Assembly: GCA_013399855.1 (NCBI GenBank)
Contig: VXAY01006715.1
Coordinates: forward strand, 1 to 64,000
Length of the DNA stretch: 64,000 nucleotides
Direction of reading: 5' to 3'
Origin: Oxyruncus cristatus
Lineage: Eukaryota > Chordata > Aves > Passeriformes > Cotingidae
Below are positions 9,711 to 21,175 of this stretch, piece by piece. Made by a program: the position numbers and the translations under genes. Every line of letters begins with the position of its first letter. The stretch's first letter is position 1. The notes under the pieces are model-generated. The model had not been told where the DNA came from. It made no database searches and saw only the letters and a program-made list of their open reading frames with translations.

Positions 9711-11383
9711 CTCTTTCCCCCAGACCCAGCAATGATGTGAGGTGGTGTCAAATAACATCCAGGTCCTAATCATGCCAAAAGGAACCCTGTCCTGGCTAGA
9801 ACCAGAACACTGTCCTTCAGTCAAGCAACATCCTGTAAAGTGCCCTTGTCCACATTTTCCATCACCACCCAGAGATCCTCATCAACAAGGTAGCCGAAAG
9901 AAAATGGTGTGGAAAAAAAATGTGCACAGCCAAATTACCTTACAGAAAAGACTACAGTAGAGTTTTGTTTCCAGGTCACTTGTAAATGAAGACAGAATAA
10001 AATGGAGAGACATTCCCTCTATACTAGACAGTACTAGGAATCTCTCTAAATGAGAAAAAGGAGATTATATCTCCTTAAATCACCTACAATGCGGATGAAC
10101 AACCAGGGCTGAGGAAATAGTCACAGACTCTCCAAGATAAGTAGAAAAAACCCTCCAAAGCTCTCAGGGCATTGCTGTTGTTTGAGTCTGCAGATCACAA
10201 AGTAACTCCTCAGCACTTGCCCAAGTTTACTAGCTGCTATGCTATTTCATGTTATACCAGTACAGTTTGCATGGCCATATAAAGAAAAAGACCTAGTTTA
10301 GTGATGAGGAGTACACCTGCAGCTGCAGTGCCAGGGGATAAGACTTCCTTTTTTTTTTTCACCTAAGGTGCTAGATCTTCTCTTGGTCTGTCAGACCTGG
10401 CAGTACATCCTCCCAGCAAGCGGCAAACAATCCCAGGTTAGTTGGAAAAATGATGAAAATCGCACTGCTGGACAACCACAGGAAAGCCAAGAAATCAGAA
10501 TTCTCTTCATACTGTTATGTACAAGTTTTACTACAAAAACAAACAAACAAACAAACAAACAAAAAAAACCTACCAAGTATCTTTGCAATTCGAGCCTTCA
10601 GCCTTGATTTAATTACCTTCTGCTAAGGACAGATTTCAGCATTAAATGCCAGCCTTGCTGGGCAAATGAATATGTACTTTTGAATCAGCTCCAACCAAGC
10701 TCCACAAGTCAAATGGGCAGGTACATTTCACCAAAAAGAATCTCAGAAAACAAAGGCTAGTACACTTTTCTTTATTTGGATTTAGGATATACATCATCAC
10801 ACCATCGTTCACAAGAACAATTCCATCCTGATGGGAGCTACTGGATCTATTACTACCTAAAACATGAAGACAAGATCACTGCAGACAGCTTACTCAAATG
10901 TGATATTCAAATAACACTAGTAAATTAAAAAAAAAAAAAAAAACTCAAAATGAAAACAGTAATGATTAGAAGCAAACAGAAATAGAGATCCTTGATGCAC
11001 CCACTTCAGGATACAGAAAATCTCTTTAATGAGGCATGCCTACAATACTTCTTTCTTAATGCTTTATTTACTGAATATCTATACACAGAAGTCACTGACT
11101 ACATCACTAAATACATTTTTATGCTACTACACAGAAAACTCCGGCTTCCATTATTTCATGGAACCTCTGTCTATTTTTAAGTACCACAGTAAGCAGTCTC
11201 CTATTCAAAAGAGTGCAGTAGCTATTTAAAATCCATGGGGAAAAAAGCAAACCGAACCAAACAAAACCCCAAACCATAGAATTAATCCAAACAACCACCT
11301 TTTGGAAAGCCACTACGACTGTTGAACAGAAGATGTATTAATATTTTCTTCTAGCACATTACTCAAAATGATTCATATTCAGC
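9711..11383. other. gene-free stretch with (AAAC)n repeat
   Basis: No supported gene. An AAAC tetranucleotide repeat runs from about 10535 to 10568, and a poly(A) tract lies at 10927-10943. Small open frames have no recognisable content. Confidence 0.45.
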
Positions 11384-11389
11384 AACTAC

Positions 11390-11808
11390 TGTGAGGGTTA
11401 GCAGTGGGTCTGCTAGCTCTCTGGAAGAAGAAATTGACTTGAGAGACTTTCATGTGTACCCTTGAAGATAAGCGAACTATGTACACATCTAATTAAGAAA
11501 CAAAGACAGGCTGTAAGGCCGAGAGTTCTGAAGTGTGAGAAACCATAAACACCCCTGAATACCCCAGGACAACTGCCAGATGTAGTGGTAATGATGAATA
11601 GCCAATTAGCAGGTTGTTGATTAATTATTACTGGTCTGATATAATGGGAAGGTATATAAAGAAGTGTATTCTATTTTGGGAGGGTATAAAAAGAAATTAT
11701 GAATAAAGGGTATAAAAGCAGTTATCAATAAACGACAGGTGTTACTAGTTGCCCGGAACACTGCTGTGTGTGTGTGTTCTTTGACCCGTCACAACTTTAA
11801 CGGCGACA
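11390..11808 (+). mobile_element. solo LTR with 6-bp target duplication
   Basis: The element begins TGTGAGGG (11390) and ends GGCGACA (11808), with the terminal TGT/ACA inverted bases usual for LTRs. The identical hexamer AACTAC flanks both ends (11384-11389 and 11809-11814). Inside are TATATAAA (11653-11660), TATAAAA (11711-11717) and AATAAA (11727-11732). No internal retroviral sequence is attached, so it is a solo LTR left by recombination between two LTRs. A 6-bp target duplication is typical of class II (ERVK, alpha/beta-like) elements. Confidence 0.85.
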
Positions 11809-12299
11809 AACTACTCCAGCAGCAAATAAACACACAAGTACATTAGAAATGAGCCAAAATGTGACAGAAATTCCCCGAAAAATGTAGCTATGTTTTCTAG
11901 AACCACATAGAAAAGAGTTTCCAAGTTTCCTTCACTTAAAAACCTGGGTAAAACCAGGCTTGTGATAACCAAGCATTTACCACCACAGTGAACACATCAA
12001 GCTCCAACACACACACTGCTGGATGCGCACACATTCCTCACACCCGCACTTGGGACCATCTTTCTGCTGAGCTGAGAAGGACCAAGCAGGGTGCCCCGGG
12101 CACTTAGGCTTCACTGTATTAGCAATAAAAAGGTGTTTTTCCAAAGTTCGTAGTGTAGTCTCAGTTAGCAGTAAGAAACATTAAGTTACTAGTTGTTCAG
12201 TTGTCAGTTCCAGGGAGGGGCAGTTTACCCAGAGACAAGGGGACCAGTAGCAGCAGGGTAGGATCATGCACCCATGTCCTCTATTTTGAAGTGCTGTGG

Positions 12300-12515
12300 C
12301 CTCCTTTTTGCACAATAAGCACATAATGGGGGACACATAGCGGGCGTGTCAGAGAGCCTGTAACTCTGGAGTATCTCAGCCTATGGAGGAACGGGGAGGG
12401 ACCAGCGCTCCGAGCAAATGGGATAAAAGGGTGCTGTGACCCGCACTGAGTTGAGATACTCCTGAGGTTTGCTGAATGAGTTCTTCCTTTTATTCAAATA
12501 AAAGTTGCGGTTTGT
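12300..12515 (+). mobile_element. possible LTR fragment
   Basis: GGGATAAAAGGGTGCTGTGAC (near 12420) resembles a TATA region and is followed 70 bases later by TTCTTCCTTTTATTC and AATAAA (12497-12502), an order usual for LTR U3-R. Neither border nor flanking duplication could be found, so the call is tentative. The rest of 11815-12300 shows nothing recognisable. Confidence 0.35.
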
Positions 12516-12660
12516 TGGTTTGGTTGGTTGGTTGGTTTTTGAGGGCGTGGGTGTTTGTTTTGTTTGGTTTTGTTTTGGAGGGTTTTTCTGTTTTGTTTTG
12601 GTTTGTTTTTTTTGGATTGGGGGTTTTTGTTTGTTTGTTTGTTTTGTTTGGGTTTTTTAG
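12507..12660 (+). repeat. G/T-rich low-complexity tract
   Basis: Interspersed GGTTT, GGTTTG and GTTTGTTTG units on the plus strand with almost no A or C. A similar tract lies in an intron of the PAK3-like gene (36022-36110). Several G runs could allow G-quadruplex formation. Confidence 0.85.
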
Positions 12661-12689
12661 TTAGCTCCTCTGTGTCCTGACTATTGAGG

Positions 12690-13325
12690 TGTTTTCCAGT
12701 GGCTGGATTTTCAGAACAACTGCGAGGGATCCGACACCGTTGAAGGGTACAAATCAACCACAGCTCTCTCACACCCTGCTCACCCTTCCCGGGCACCCTG
12801 TGCAGGCACAGGAGCTGCATCCTTACGGCATGTGCGGACAGACCCACGGACACAGCGCCCAGTTCCCCGTGCCCGCCCCGCTCCCTCGCCCGCACACGGA
12901 CAGCAGCACCTTCCCGTCGCCGCACAGGCACATGGAGCCTCTCTCCCTCCTCCCGCACAGTCCCGCTCCCGCAGCCGGGTGGGCACACGGCGGGCACCGG
13001 CGCCGCTCCCCCCGCACAAACTCCCGCGCACACCCGCTCCGCACGGCCGGGACCGCCGGCCCGCACGCTGCCGCGGCTCCTCCCGGTGCGCTCCGACCGC
13101 GGACAGAGCTTGAAGAAGGTGGGGTGTGCAGAGGAAAGAGTTGAGAGACCCCTGGGAGAGGGGAGAGAGCTAGGAGAGAGCTGGTCCCAGCGGCTGCGGG
13201 GAGGGGTCCAGAGCCGGCAGGACATGGAGAACAACTGCTCGGCAGCCCCGTCGCCGGTGAGGGTTCATCCCTGCCCGGCGATGCCCGCTCCGCGGAGGCC
13301 GTGAGCACCACTCGCGTTCGCGGCC
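12690..13325 (+). promoter_or_regulatory. GC-rich block resembling a CpG-island promoter
   Basis: This is the most CpG-dense part of the window (many CCGC, CGCG and GCCGGG words between 12840 and 13325), quite unlike its AT-rich surroundings. At its end ATGGAGAAC (13224) opens a short frame of 11 codons that meets a good splice donor, CCG|GTGAGG, at 13256/13257. It could be the first coding exon of an unrecognised plus-strand gene. No downstream exon was identified, so this is a hypothesis. Confidence 0.35.
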
Positions 13326-13338
13326 GGATCCGTGGCAG

Positions 13339-13548
13339 TCAGATCATTGGTAGCTCCTCAGGCTTAAAGGTCACCTGCACCAGGTGCATCAGGGCATTGT
13401 CTTTGTCTTGAAAAGCCCTAACGAGCGGTGCCGGGCAGAGACTGCACATCCCCATGAGTGGCATGAAAAAAATTCCAGCAAGGAATCTTCCACAGCGGAA
13501 CAAAAGGAATAGGAGCAGGGAGTCACCCTGAAACGGGTTAAGGAACAC
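13339..13548 (-). other. unrecognised 69-codon open frame
   Basis: It encodes a hydrophobic N-terminal half (LLLFLLF and FLAGIFFMPLMG) followed by a polar part ending FKPEELPMI. It borders the GC-rich block, and its composition is more protein-like than other small frames nearby. I do not recognise it. It could be a decayed exon or a processed fragment. Confidence 0.2.
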
Positions 13549-15183
13549 TTACAAAAGCCTCAAAGAGACTCTTGGCTCAGAACGTGGAAATGAAGTGGTG
13601 AAACATAAATCAGAAGCTGGTTGCAATGTCCAGTGCCCAGTTATCTGACTAAAATGCTACACAATTGCTGGAATACTGTATGAGTGACTAACTACTCCTG
13701 TCATTCTGCAATCTGGACTTGTTAGGTGCAGCATGTTTGTCTCTCAGAAATTACTCTAGAGCCGTAATTAAGAAGATGCTAAAGAAAGCCTCACAGACAT
13801 TACAATTCAATTGCTCTGAGTTTGATAAGCAGAATCTGCTTTTATGCCTTGATCTTCCTCAAAGTTTCTGTTGTGGGTTTTTTGTTGATTTGTGGTGGTC
13901 TTTTCCATGCATGCAAAATTCAGGGATCTAAGGTTCCTTCTACAAGGAATATGGAAGAGCCTGGCCTTCAGTCAGCAATACGTCAGAGACAAGGGACAGC
14001 TGAGCCATTATTACTCAAAATAAGAACAGCCCTGTAATATTATGGGGGTGATCCGTGGTTGAAATTCTTTTATTAGGTAGAACCTAATTAGCCAGTATCA
14101 GTAAGAAGGTACTGAAGAGTGAAGGATCTAAAGCTTTGGTGCGCTGTTGCATGGACTTTGGGATAACCATGTCATAGCAAATAGCTTGCCTTTCCAGCGA
14201 AAGAGGCCTTCGTGCAAAATGCATGTGTGATGGCAAAAGGACTCTCATTGTTACCCATGAATATCATATCTATCTGTTTCCTGTAACCTTAGCTGTGGAT
14301 ACTTGTGTGTGCAGTGAGATTAAAGCTTATAGATGAATATTCACTGATAAGTTTACCTGGGTCAGAGCTTCTGCTCTTGCCCTGAAAAAGCCAATCGTTT
14401 CCTGGATTCACAGTGGGAAAAACAGACAAACCTGAATAAACACTGCTGACTGCTGCCCTCAGTCGAGGCTCAAGCCAGAGAGGGTGGAGATTGACTGACC
14501 ATCACACAGAGTAATGTTGGGCCAAGCGTGTAGGGTGAATGTTCTTGCAGATGTGGAGTGGGAGGTACAGTGCTCTGCAGCTGGCAAGCAAGTGCCCTCA
14601 CTGCCACTCACCTTCATGCAGAAACTAGCTCAACCCACTATGACCTCCTGTCTCCTGTGTCCCTCACTGTTCCCTGCATCTCTGATGACTTCCGTGTCCC
14701 TGCACCCCACTCAAGAGCAGTACTTTGGTTGCCAACACCCCCAAAACCACTCCAAACCCATGCAGTGGCTCTGTCCCTATGCTGTCCCCACATCTCTAAG
14801 GTATCCCTCTTTGCTGGGGTGTGCAGAAGGTGCCACATGCCCATCCTCTCACACCTGTTCCAAGAAAATGCAACAGCATTTTGCTCCCCCCATGACCCAA
14901 ATTCACTCCCTGCCAATCTCCTCAGCTGGCATCCCCTGGTTTTGAGCTCTGAATTTCCAGCCACCCACCTGGGGCTGTTTCACCTTGGCTGTGGGCAAGG
15001 CCCAGTTCTAGGCTAGTGCCTGACAGGGCGTATCAGCTCCCGAGTGTGGAGGATCAAAAAATTCCCTGAGAGAAGTTTGAACTAAGAAAAAAAGAAGTTT
15101 ACCCTCTCCAGAACCTATAACCAGCTAGAAACAGGACTTTGAGAGACTTTATTAATATGGACTCTTACACAATTTATTATCAT
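13549..15183. other. gene-free stretch
   Basis: No supported gene or RNA. The open frames at 14514-15016 overlap in two phases and show no domain. Confidence 0.4.
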
Positions 15184-15555
15184 TGTCAATGCATGATATT
15201 TCTATTATTGTACCCCAGTTTTGCCCTAATATTCCCTACAGTTTTATCCCCAGTTTATTTCAAATTTTTGATTGGTCCAAGCTTGGTGCAGTGCACCATT
15301 TTCCCTACATGGAATGTTCACACCCCTCTGTGCCTTACTTGTTGCTGTACCCTCCTACCCTGTTCTATGTTTGGAACAAGCCCTTCCTACTCTTCCCTTA
15401 TATGTTATACTCCGCCCAGTTTCTGGAACCTTCCCCACCTCCTCCTATATGAGGGGGAGCATCCCCTCAATAAAGGGATTTGCTCCATACCTCGGCAACC
15501 TGCCACAAGAACCCCTGTGAGTCCGTGTCTTTCTTTCCTAACCGGCGAGCAACAC
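15184..15555 (+). mobile_element. LTR, family A, plus orientation
   Basis: Starts TGTCAATGCATG, then ACCCCAG, ATTGGTCC, a pyrimidine-rich U3 and CCTATATGAGGGGGAG (15443-15458). It continues with CAATAAAG (near 15470) and a U5 ending around GTCCGTGTCTTTC. The same order occurs in the minus-strand LTRs at 15739-16076, 16695-17038, 19225-19556 and 21175-21510. The right border is approximate and no target duplication was found. Confidence 0.7.
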
Positions 15556-15738
15556 CTGAGCACACAAGCTGCTCCCACTCTGCTCCCATTTTCCTTTTCC
15601 TGGTGTTCCCTGGCCGCTACACACCTGTGTTATTTTTGATGTATTTTCAGGATGAGAATACACTTTCATTAATCTTAATAATAAACAATTTCATATTTAG
15701 CTCTCATGCCATTAAGCCTTGTGCTTTGTGTGTTGTTG

Positions 15739-16076
15739 TGTGGAAAAGAAAGCGACACGGACTCAAGGGGTTTCTTAACAGGATTCAAGGTTGGTGTGAA
15801 TCCGACTTTATTAACAACAAGCTGAGGAAGATTCTGGAAAGCGGGGAGGAGTTTGACAGACAAGGAAAGAATGGGTAGGGTCTTGTACAAACTTGGAAAA
15901 AAGGAGGAGGATACAAAACCTTGTAGGGAACTTCAGGGAGGAGAACATCCAAATATGGAAAATACTGCATTGCAGCAAATATTAACCAATGAGAATTAAG
16001 GAATAAACTTTAGATTATTATGAGGGGAAAATTTCTTAAAAACTGGGGTACACTTTAAAAAACGCATGCATTAACA
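15739..16076 (-). mobile_element. LTR, family A, minus orientation
   Basis: On the minus strand it begins TGTTAATGCATG (at 16076), has ACCCCAG, the CATTGGTTAATATTTGC and GCAATGCAG words, AATAAAG, and ends near TTTTCCACA (15739). It lies head to head with the plus LTR at 15184. No internal region remains. Confidence 0.75.
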
Positions 16077-16694
16077 CGTATGAATAAATGTATGGCTTCA
16101 ACAGTCTCTTTAATAAACTCTTCCTCTTTTTCTCTGGATGGCTTTATCTTCATATGTTTTGCTTGGGATATAATTCTCTCTTCCATTTCTCATATTGCTC
16201 TAACTCCTTCCTGCGACTTCCCACAATGTGTGTCCTGGGGGGCTCCCATTCAGAAGCAAGAGGCGACTTCATTCTTCATGCTTATGAAGGCCTTGGCCTT
16301 TCTTCTGATGGTTCCAAGAAGAGTGTCAGTTAGTGCTAATTAGAGCAGGGGATTTGGGGATATGGAAGCCTTGACAAGGAACTGGAATGACATCATCCAC
16401 TCTTTCCACAGACATGGAACAGCTGTGAAATGATAACTCCCAGTGGCACGCTCAGGCAGAGAAAGCCTGGATTTGATCTGGGCACAGACAGACACCTGCA
16501 GAAGGTCTGTAGTTTGGGCTCAGCATAGGAAATGTAATTTTGTGAACCAGATAGCTGTCCTTATTTAAGAAAGAATAGGAAGATTTGAAAGAACTGTCTT
16601 TGAAATGCTCTACAGTGCGTACAGTTTTGTAAAATGCACTTCCAAACTGTGGTTGTAAAAGGCTACAGAAAATCCATAAACCTGTACTAATCAC
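16077..16694. other. gene-free stretch between LTRs
   Basis: Two overlapping small frames (16080-16343) have no domain. No repeat family was recognised. Confidence 0.35.
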
Positions 16695-17038
16695 AGGTCA
16701 CGGTTCGAAGGAAAGTGACAACTCACTCAGGGTTCGTCAGAGTGAGTAAGTCCTTTATTAAGACGGCTCCCCCCTTATACAGGGGGAAAGCAGAACATTC
16801 TGGAACTGGGGATGTGTACATTTCATTAAAGGGAAAAGAAGGAGGGAACTATCTTTAATAGGAAAAGTATGGGAAGGGCTATAAACATGTAAGGTAATGA
16901 GGGGAGAGGGATAACCTTATATGGTAAATCTGCACTGTGGCAGTTATTAACCAATCAGGAATTAGAGATAGAACGTGAGGGAGAACATGAGGGAAAACAA
17001 CTATGAAATACAGAGATTAACATGCATTAAAAATCTCA
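16695..17038 (-). mobile_element. LTR, family A (3' LTR of a minus-strand provirus)
   Basis: On the minus strand: TGAGATTTTTAATGCATG start near 17038, ATTGGTTAATAACTGCC, GTGCAG, a TATAAG-containing GGGGGAGCC region, and AATAAAGG near 16755. The U5 continues to about 16695. It lies 30 bp beyond the end of the env transmembrane frame, as expected for a 3' LTR. Confidence 0.75.
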
Positions 17039-17068
17039 AGTAAATTTTCAAAGTCCACTGAATCTCTA

Positions 17069-18620
17069 TCACAGAGTGCTTGTTTCTGCTAGGCTCTCCA
17101 AGTTCTCCTGTAGTCTTCGTCTCCAATGCTGAAACATTTCTTCCTCATCCTGGCCAGCTACCACATCTCCCCCTTCTGTTTTTTCTATAAAGAAAACTTG
17201 AGAGACACTTTTCATTACAAGTCTCCCAACACAGGCAATGATACAAGGTAAGATAACTAAGATACCAAGTACAACAAAACCCTTCAAAAGACATATTGTA
17301 ATTATGTGTCGGAGCCATCTAGGTATGATGGGGAAACTGAGCCAATCAAATAAACTTCCTGAGTTGAAGCCGTGGGATTGATGTAAATCATTCACTAAGC
17401 TAATTTAAAATTAGTAATGCTTTTTGAAATGGATGGCAAATGGTCAGAAAAGTTCAGGCAACGCAATCCATCGAATTCTTGGCAACCACGGCCACGCGCT
17501 AAAACTTCCTTGAGGTTTTTTGTGTCAGCCAACAGACCCTCTAGGGCTTCACTGGTGGTGTTAGTCTCTTTTGACAGCCAGCACCCTAGCTTAGTTAAGA
17601 CATTTAAGGCATGAGCAGTCCCTATGGCGGGGATTAGGGCACTGCTCCACAAGTTTTTTGAGTAAGACCAGAAGTTAACTTTGGAATCACATTCTTTTGC
17701 TAAGTGATGGGGGAATTGGTGCGAAAATACTTTAATAGTTGGGTTAGGGGTTGCCAATCTGAATTTAGAAATGTCTTTTGGAATTGAATCTTCAGCATAG
17801 GGTCACTGGGGGTGCCAAGGACACATGGATACATAGGTTCCCAAAGATCTTTTCGGAAGGATTAATGTCACAGGCTTCTGACCCGGGAGGATAGTCTTGG
17901 TGGGGTTAAACAATGCTAATTTGCCTATGGTACATGGTCCTCCTACTGGAAAAGAGGGGATGCCATTCCAAGCTCTCTCCCTACAGATAGAAACTCACCT
18001 CTTGGAAGTTCCATGGGTTTGTGAACTTTCCCCGAATAGGTGGTCCCAGGCTCTGTGTTATTACACCACAACATTTGTATAGATGTGATTTTGTGGAGTT
18101 ACGTTGTGTTTGATGGCTCTGGTTGTCATATATCTCTTAAAAACAAAGCAAAGGTTAATTTTCATGGACCCCAATAAATCTATTTCCTGTGGCTCGTCAT
18201 CTACGAATGTTTGTATTCCCAAGGTGGGAATACAAGGTGGAAACAGTAAGAGACTGTGATTAGGATAGAGACATTAATATAAAAGGTAGCTAACTCTTCC
18301 TTTGTGGTCAAAGGCACTCCTACCAAGCACATTTTGAATAGATTCTTTATGTTTGAAATAGAAAGACACATTGTATCAGAGGCAGTGGCATTGGCAAGCT
18401 TTACCCAGGTATAGTCATTTGCCTGATATAACCATGGTGGCAGAGAATCTGTTCTCACAAAGGAGGATATTGTTGCTGCAGTGAAGACGGTGAGGACACA
18501 TATGAGGCGTCTTCCTGGTATAATTTGACACTCTTGGATAGAACCCATGTTGGTCCGCTTCCTGTCAAAACACAGGCATGTCCCTTCCCCCACATTATGA
18601 GAGGGAAGGGACCCACCCAT
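17069..18620 (-). pseudogene. retroviral env remnant (surface and transmembrane parts)
   Basis: Three open segments follow one another on the minus strand. 18620-18201 holds the start of the envelope with a hydrophobic leader-like segment and glycosylation motifs. 17757-17395 holds an ectodomain part of the transmembrane subunit with IGTAHAL, a leucine-rich helical stretch and two nearby cysteines. 17395-17069 holds the membrane-spanning segment (hydrophobic run about residues 29-62) and a cytoplasmic tail. The middle of the surface subunit (about 17760-18200) is broken by frameshifts and stops, so no full envelope protein can be made. The env start overlaps the integrase end in a different frame, a normal retroviral arrangement. 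Confidence 0.75.
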
Positions 18621-19224
18621 TTGTCAGGAACCAAATCTTTGTATATTATCTTTGTCTTTGTTACCTGAGGGTTCTGCTGAGGATTAAAATGTCTCTGCAT
18701 TGGGGTGGAATTGTTTTCCATACAATTTAAGAAATTTAAAACATATCATGCTTTGTGTAGCTGTTCTTGAGGAGATAAACCCATACTCCCCTCTTCTGGT
18801 TTTTGAGCATATTTTTAATAGATTGATGAGCTCTTTTTACAATGCCTTGTCCTGTGGGATTATGGGGTATCCCTGTCTTATGATTGATGCCCCACAACGC
18901 AAAAAAATGTTGAGTTTCTTTTGACACATGTGAGGGTCCATTATCTGTTTTGATTTGTTTTGGTACCCTCATACATGCAAACGCAGCTATTAGATGTTAC
19001 TTCATATCTTTACTTTTTTCCCCAGAGTGTGCTGTTGCTATGATGTATCCAGAAAAAGTATTAATGGATAGGTGTGTATATTTTAATTTGCCAAATGAAG
19101 CCACATGAGTTACATCAGTTTGCCAGATTTGCAGAGGTTGAAAACCCCTGGGGTTTACTCTCCCTGTCTTTAGTGGTGATACCAGCTGACAGTCTGGGCA
19201 ACTTTGAATAATTAATTGAGGCAA
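18455..19224 (-). pseudogene. retroviral integrase remnant
   Basis: Segments at 19224-18997 (end of the zinc-binding domain with CPDCQ, then the first catalytic strand WQTDVTH), 18972-18736 (KTDNGPSH with the second acidic residue, then GIPHNPTGQG leading to the catalytic helix) and 18721-18455 (C-terminal DNA-binding domain, WVGPFPLIMWGKGHA). The third catalytic residue position is read as VKRAHQ, so the usual Glu appears replaced by Lys. Frame breaks separate the parts. Gag, protease, reverse transcriptase and RNase H are missing: the LTR joins directly to the zinc-domain region. Confidence 0.8.
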
Positions 19225-19556
19225 TTCAGGGCAAAAGACACTTAGACCTACAGGGTTTGAAGAGGAATGTAGCTCTCCCTTTATTTAACATGGCTTCCTC
19301 CTTTTATAGAGGGAGCGAGGAAGGTTCTGAAAATGGGGATGTGGACAATACAAACAAGGAAAGGGTAGGTGAAACTATTACAAACATGGAAAAAATAGGA
19401 GGGATAACAACTATTTAAGGTCAATAGGGGATGGGCATAACCATATAGGGAAACTCTGCAGTGCAGCAGAAACCAACTAATAGGAGAAAAGGAATAACAT
19501 GAGGGTAAAGATCACGGATAAAACTGGGGTACAGAATTTTAAGACATGCATTAACA
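19225..19556 (-). mobile_element. LTR, family A, shared by two deleted proviruses
   Basis: On the minus strand: TGTTAATGCATG start (19556), ACCCCAG, an ATTAGTTGG word, TATAAAAGGAGGAAGCC, AATAAAGGGAG, and a U5 with AGGTCTAAGTGTC. Its U5 end runs straight into integrase codons, and its start lies about 40 bp after the end of the second env transmembrane frame. It therefore serves as 3' LTR of one unit and 5' LTR of the next. Confidence 0.8.
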
Positions 19557-19596
19557 ATATTATGACTGAACTGGAAAGTCCTTGTTTAAAAGTCCA

Positions 19597-21175
19597 TTAT
19601 ACGAGGTTCTGTTCTTTAGTCCTCATCTCTAGAAAGTTTTTTCTCCACATGTTGAATGTCTTTTCTTCATCCAGGTCATGTCCCACATCTCCCCCTGTTA
19701 TGTTTACTGTAAGGGAAGCTTGAAAAACATTCCAGGTAATGAATTTATTAATGCATACAAAGGTAAAGGATAAAGTTAAAAGGATGACAACTAAAGCAAT
19801 GATAACAGATAGACAAATTATGATTACTTGTTTGAACCAATTTGGAGTATTGGGAAATCTCAACCAACAAAAAGATCTGCTGTGTTTAGTTTTGGGGAAG
19901 AATGAATGTCCTTAATAAGACTTCTCAGTTTTGATACACTATTATGCATGGATTGGGAATGATCTGAAAAATTCAGGCAACATAAACCTTGAAACTCCTG
20001 ACAACCATGATTATGGATAAGTAAAAGAAAATCAATTGCAGCCCAATTTTGGAGGGTAACTTCCTTCAGTTTTAGGGTGTCACTTAACAGTCCCTCAATG
20101 GCAATGCTGTAGCATTAGCTTCTTTTGCCATCCAGCACCCCATGTGTGCGATTAAAGAAAGCTCGTGCGCAGTCCCAATTCCCGAAAAGGGGAATGCTCC
20201 CCAGAAGTTCTGAGTGTGAGTCCAAACAAAGATATTTGGATTGCAGTTTTCTGTGAAGGGAAGACTTTCTGAGGGATCAAAGGTGTCTTTTTGGTTTGGG
20301 TCCGTTCCTGGGAGAGTGGGAGCATATTCAGGCAGATTGAGTTCGGTGGGGCTATCAGGAGATTTGACTTTGTAAGCAATGAACGGGCGCGCTTGTGATC
20401 TTACATTCAGTGGGTAAGGATACACGGGGTTTGAGAATCACTAACCAAGTGATTGCCGCAATCTTTTGGGTCGAATTAGGGTAGCTGCTGTCTGGCCTGG
20501 GAGGACAGTTTTAGCCGGATTGAAGAGGGTTAATTTGCCAGTTGAACAAGGTCCTCCTCGTGGGTAGGAGGGCACTCCGGGCTAGGTTCTTTTGCCACAA
20601 ATTAGGAAATCTCCAACTGGTAGGGCAACAGGTTTGGAAATTTTTTCTGTTGTGATAACTTCTGTGGGGACCCCATTGCACCACAAAGTGACATTTGTAT
20701 AAATCAATTTGCAAGAAGTTAACTTATTCCTTTTGATTGGGGAGGTTGATTTTTGTTGAAACATGATACAATGATTGGTTTTGACTGATTCTAAAAGATC
20801 CAATTCAGTTCGTTCTGTGTCAGTAAAAGAAGAAAATTGTAAAAACTTAGTAACACCTTCTTCAGAGGGAAGGCCAACTAACCGTGTTTTAAAAGGATTG
20901 TTAGTGTTGGATGTAGAGAGACAAACTGAATCCGAGCTGATGGCATTGGCTAATTTTAACCAGACATTCTCGTTGACTTGGTAAGCCCAACGTAGTATCG
21001 CCATTGATGTCATTGAGGTGGGGATGAAGATGATGACTGTGCAGGAGATGATGAAGAAGGATGTTCCTGGTATATTTTTATCCTTTTCGATGGCACCCAT
21101 AATGGTCCTTGATCTGTGGAGATACAAGCGTGTCCCTTTCCCCACGTTATGAGGGGAAAGGTGCTGCAGTTCGGC
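19597..21175 (-). pseudogene. second retroviral env remnant, joined directly to an LTR
   Basis: On the minus strand the first open segment (to 20582) starts with the integrase/env overlap (HNVGKGT in a shifted frame), a hydrophobic leader-like stretch and several N-glycosylation motifs. 20425-20084 contains the later surface part and the start of the transmembrane subunit (IGTAHELSLIAHMGCW). 19863-19597 contains the membrane anchor (ICLSVIIALVVILL) and tail. Stops and frameshifts lie between these segments. Layout and motifs parallel the env at 17069-18620, so both belong to one family. All of gag and nearly all of pol are missing upstream. Confidence 0.75.

Noticed and set aside
12507..12660. 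Interstitial telomere repeat
   Set aside because: Units are GGTTT and GTTTG mixtures, not TTAGGG arrays.
12494..13234. 246-codon minus-strand open frame
   Set aside because: It spans the GC-rich block and the G/T tract, reads as low-complexity Arg/Gly and Lys/Asn runs and has no domain; length is explained by lack of AT-rich stops.
14514..15016. Two overlapping frames of 143 and 152 codons
   Set aside because: Same DNA read in two phases with Pro/Ser/Thr-rich output; no domain.
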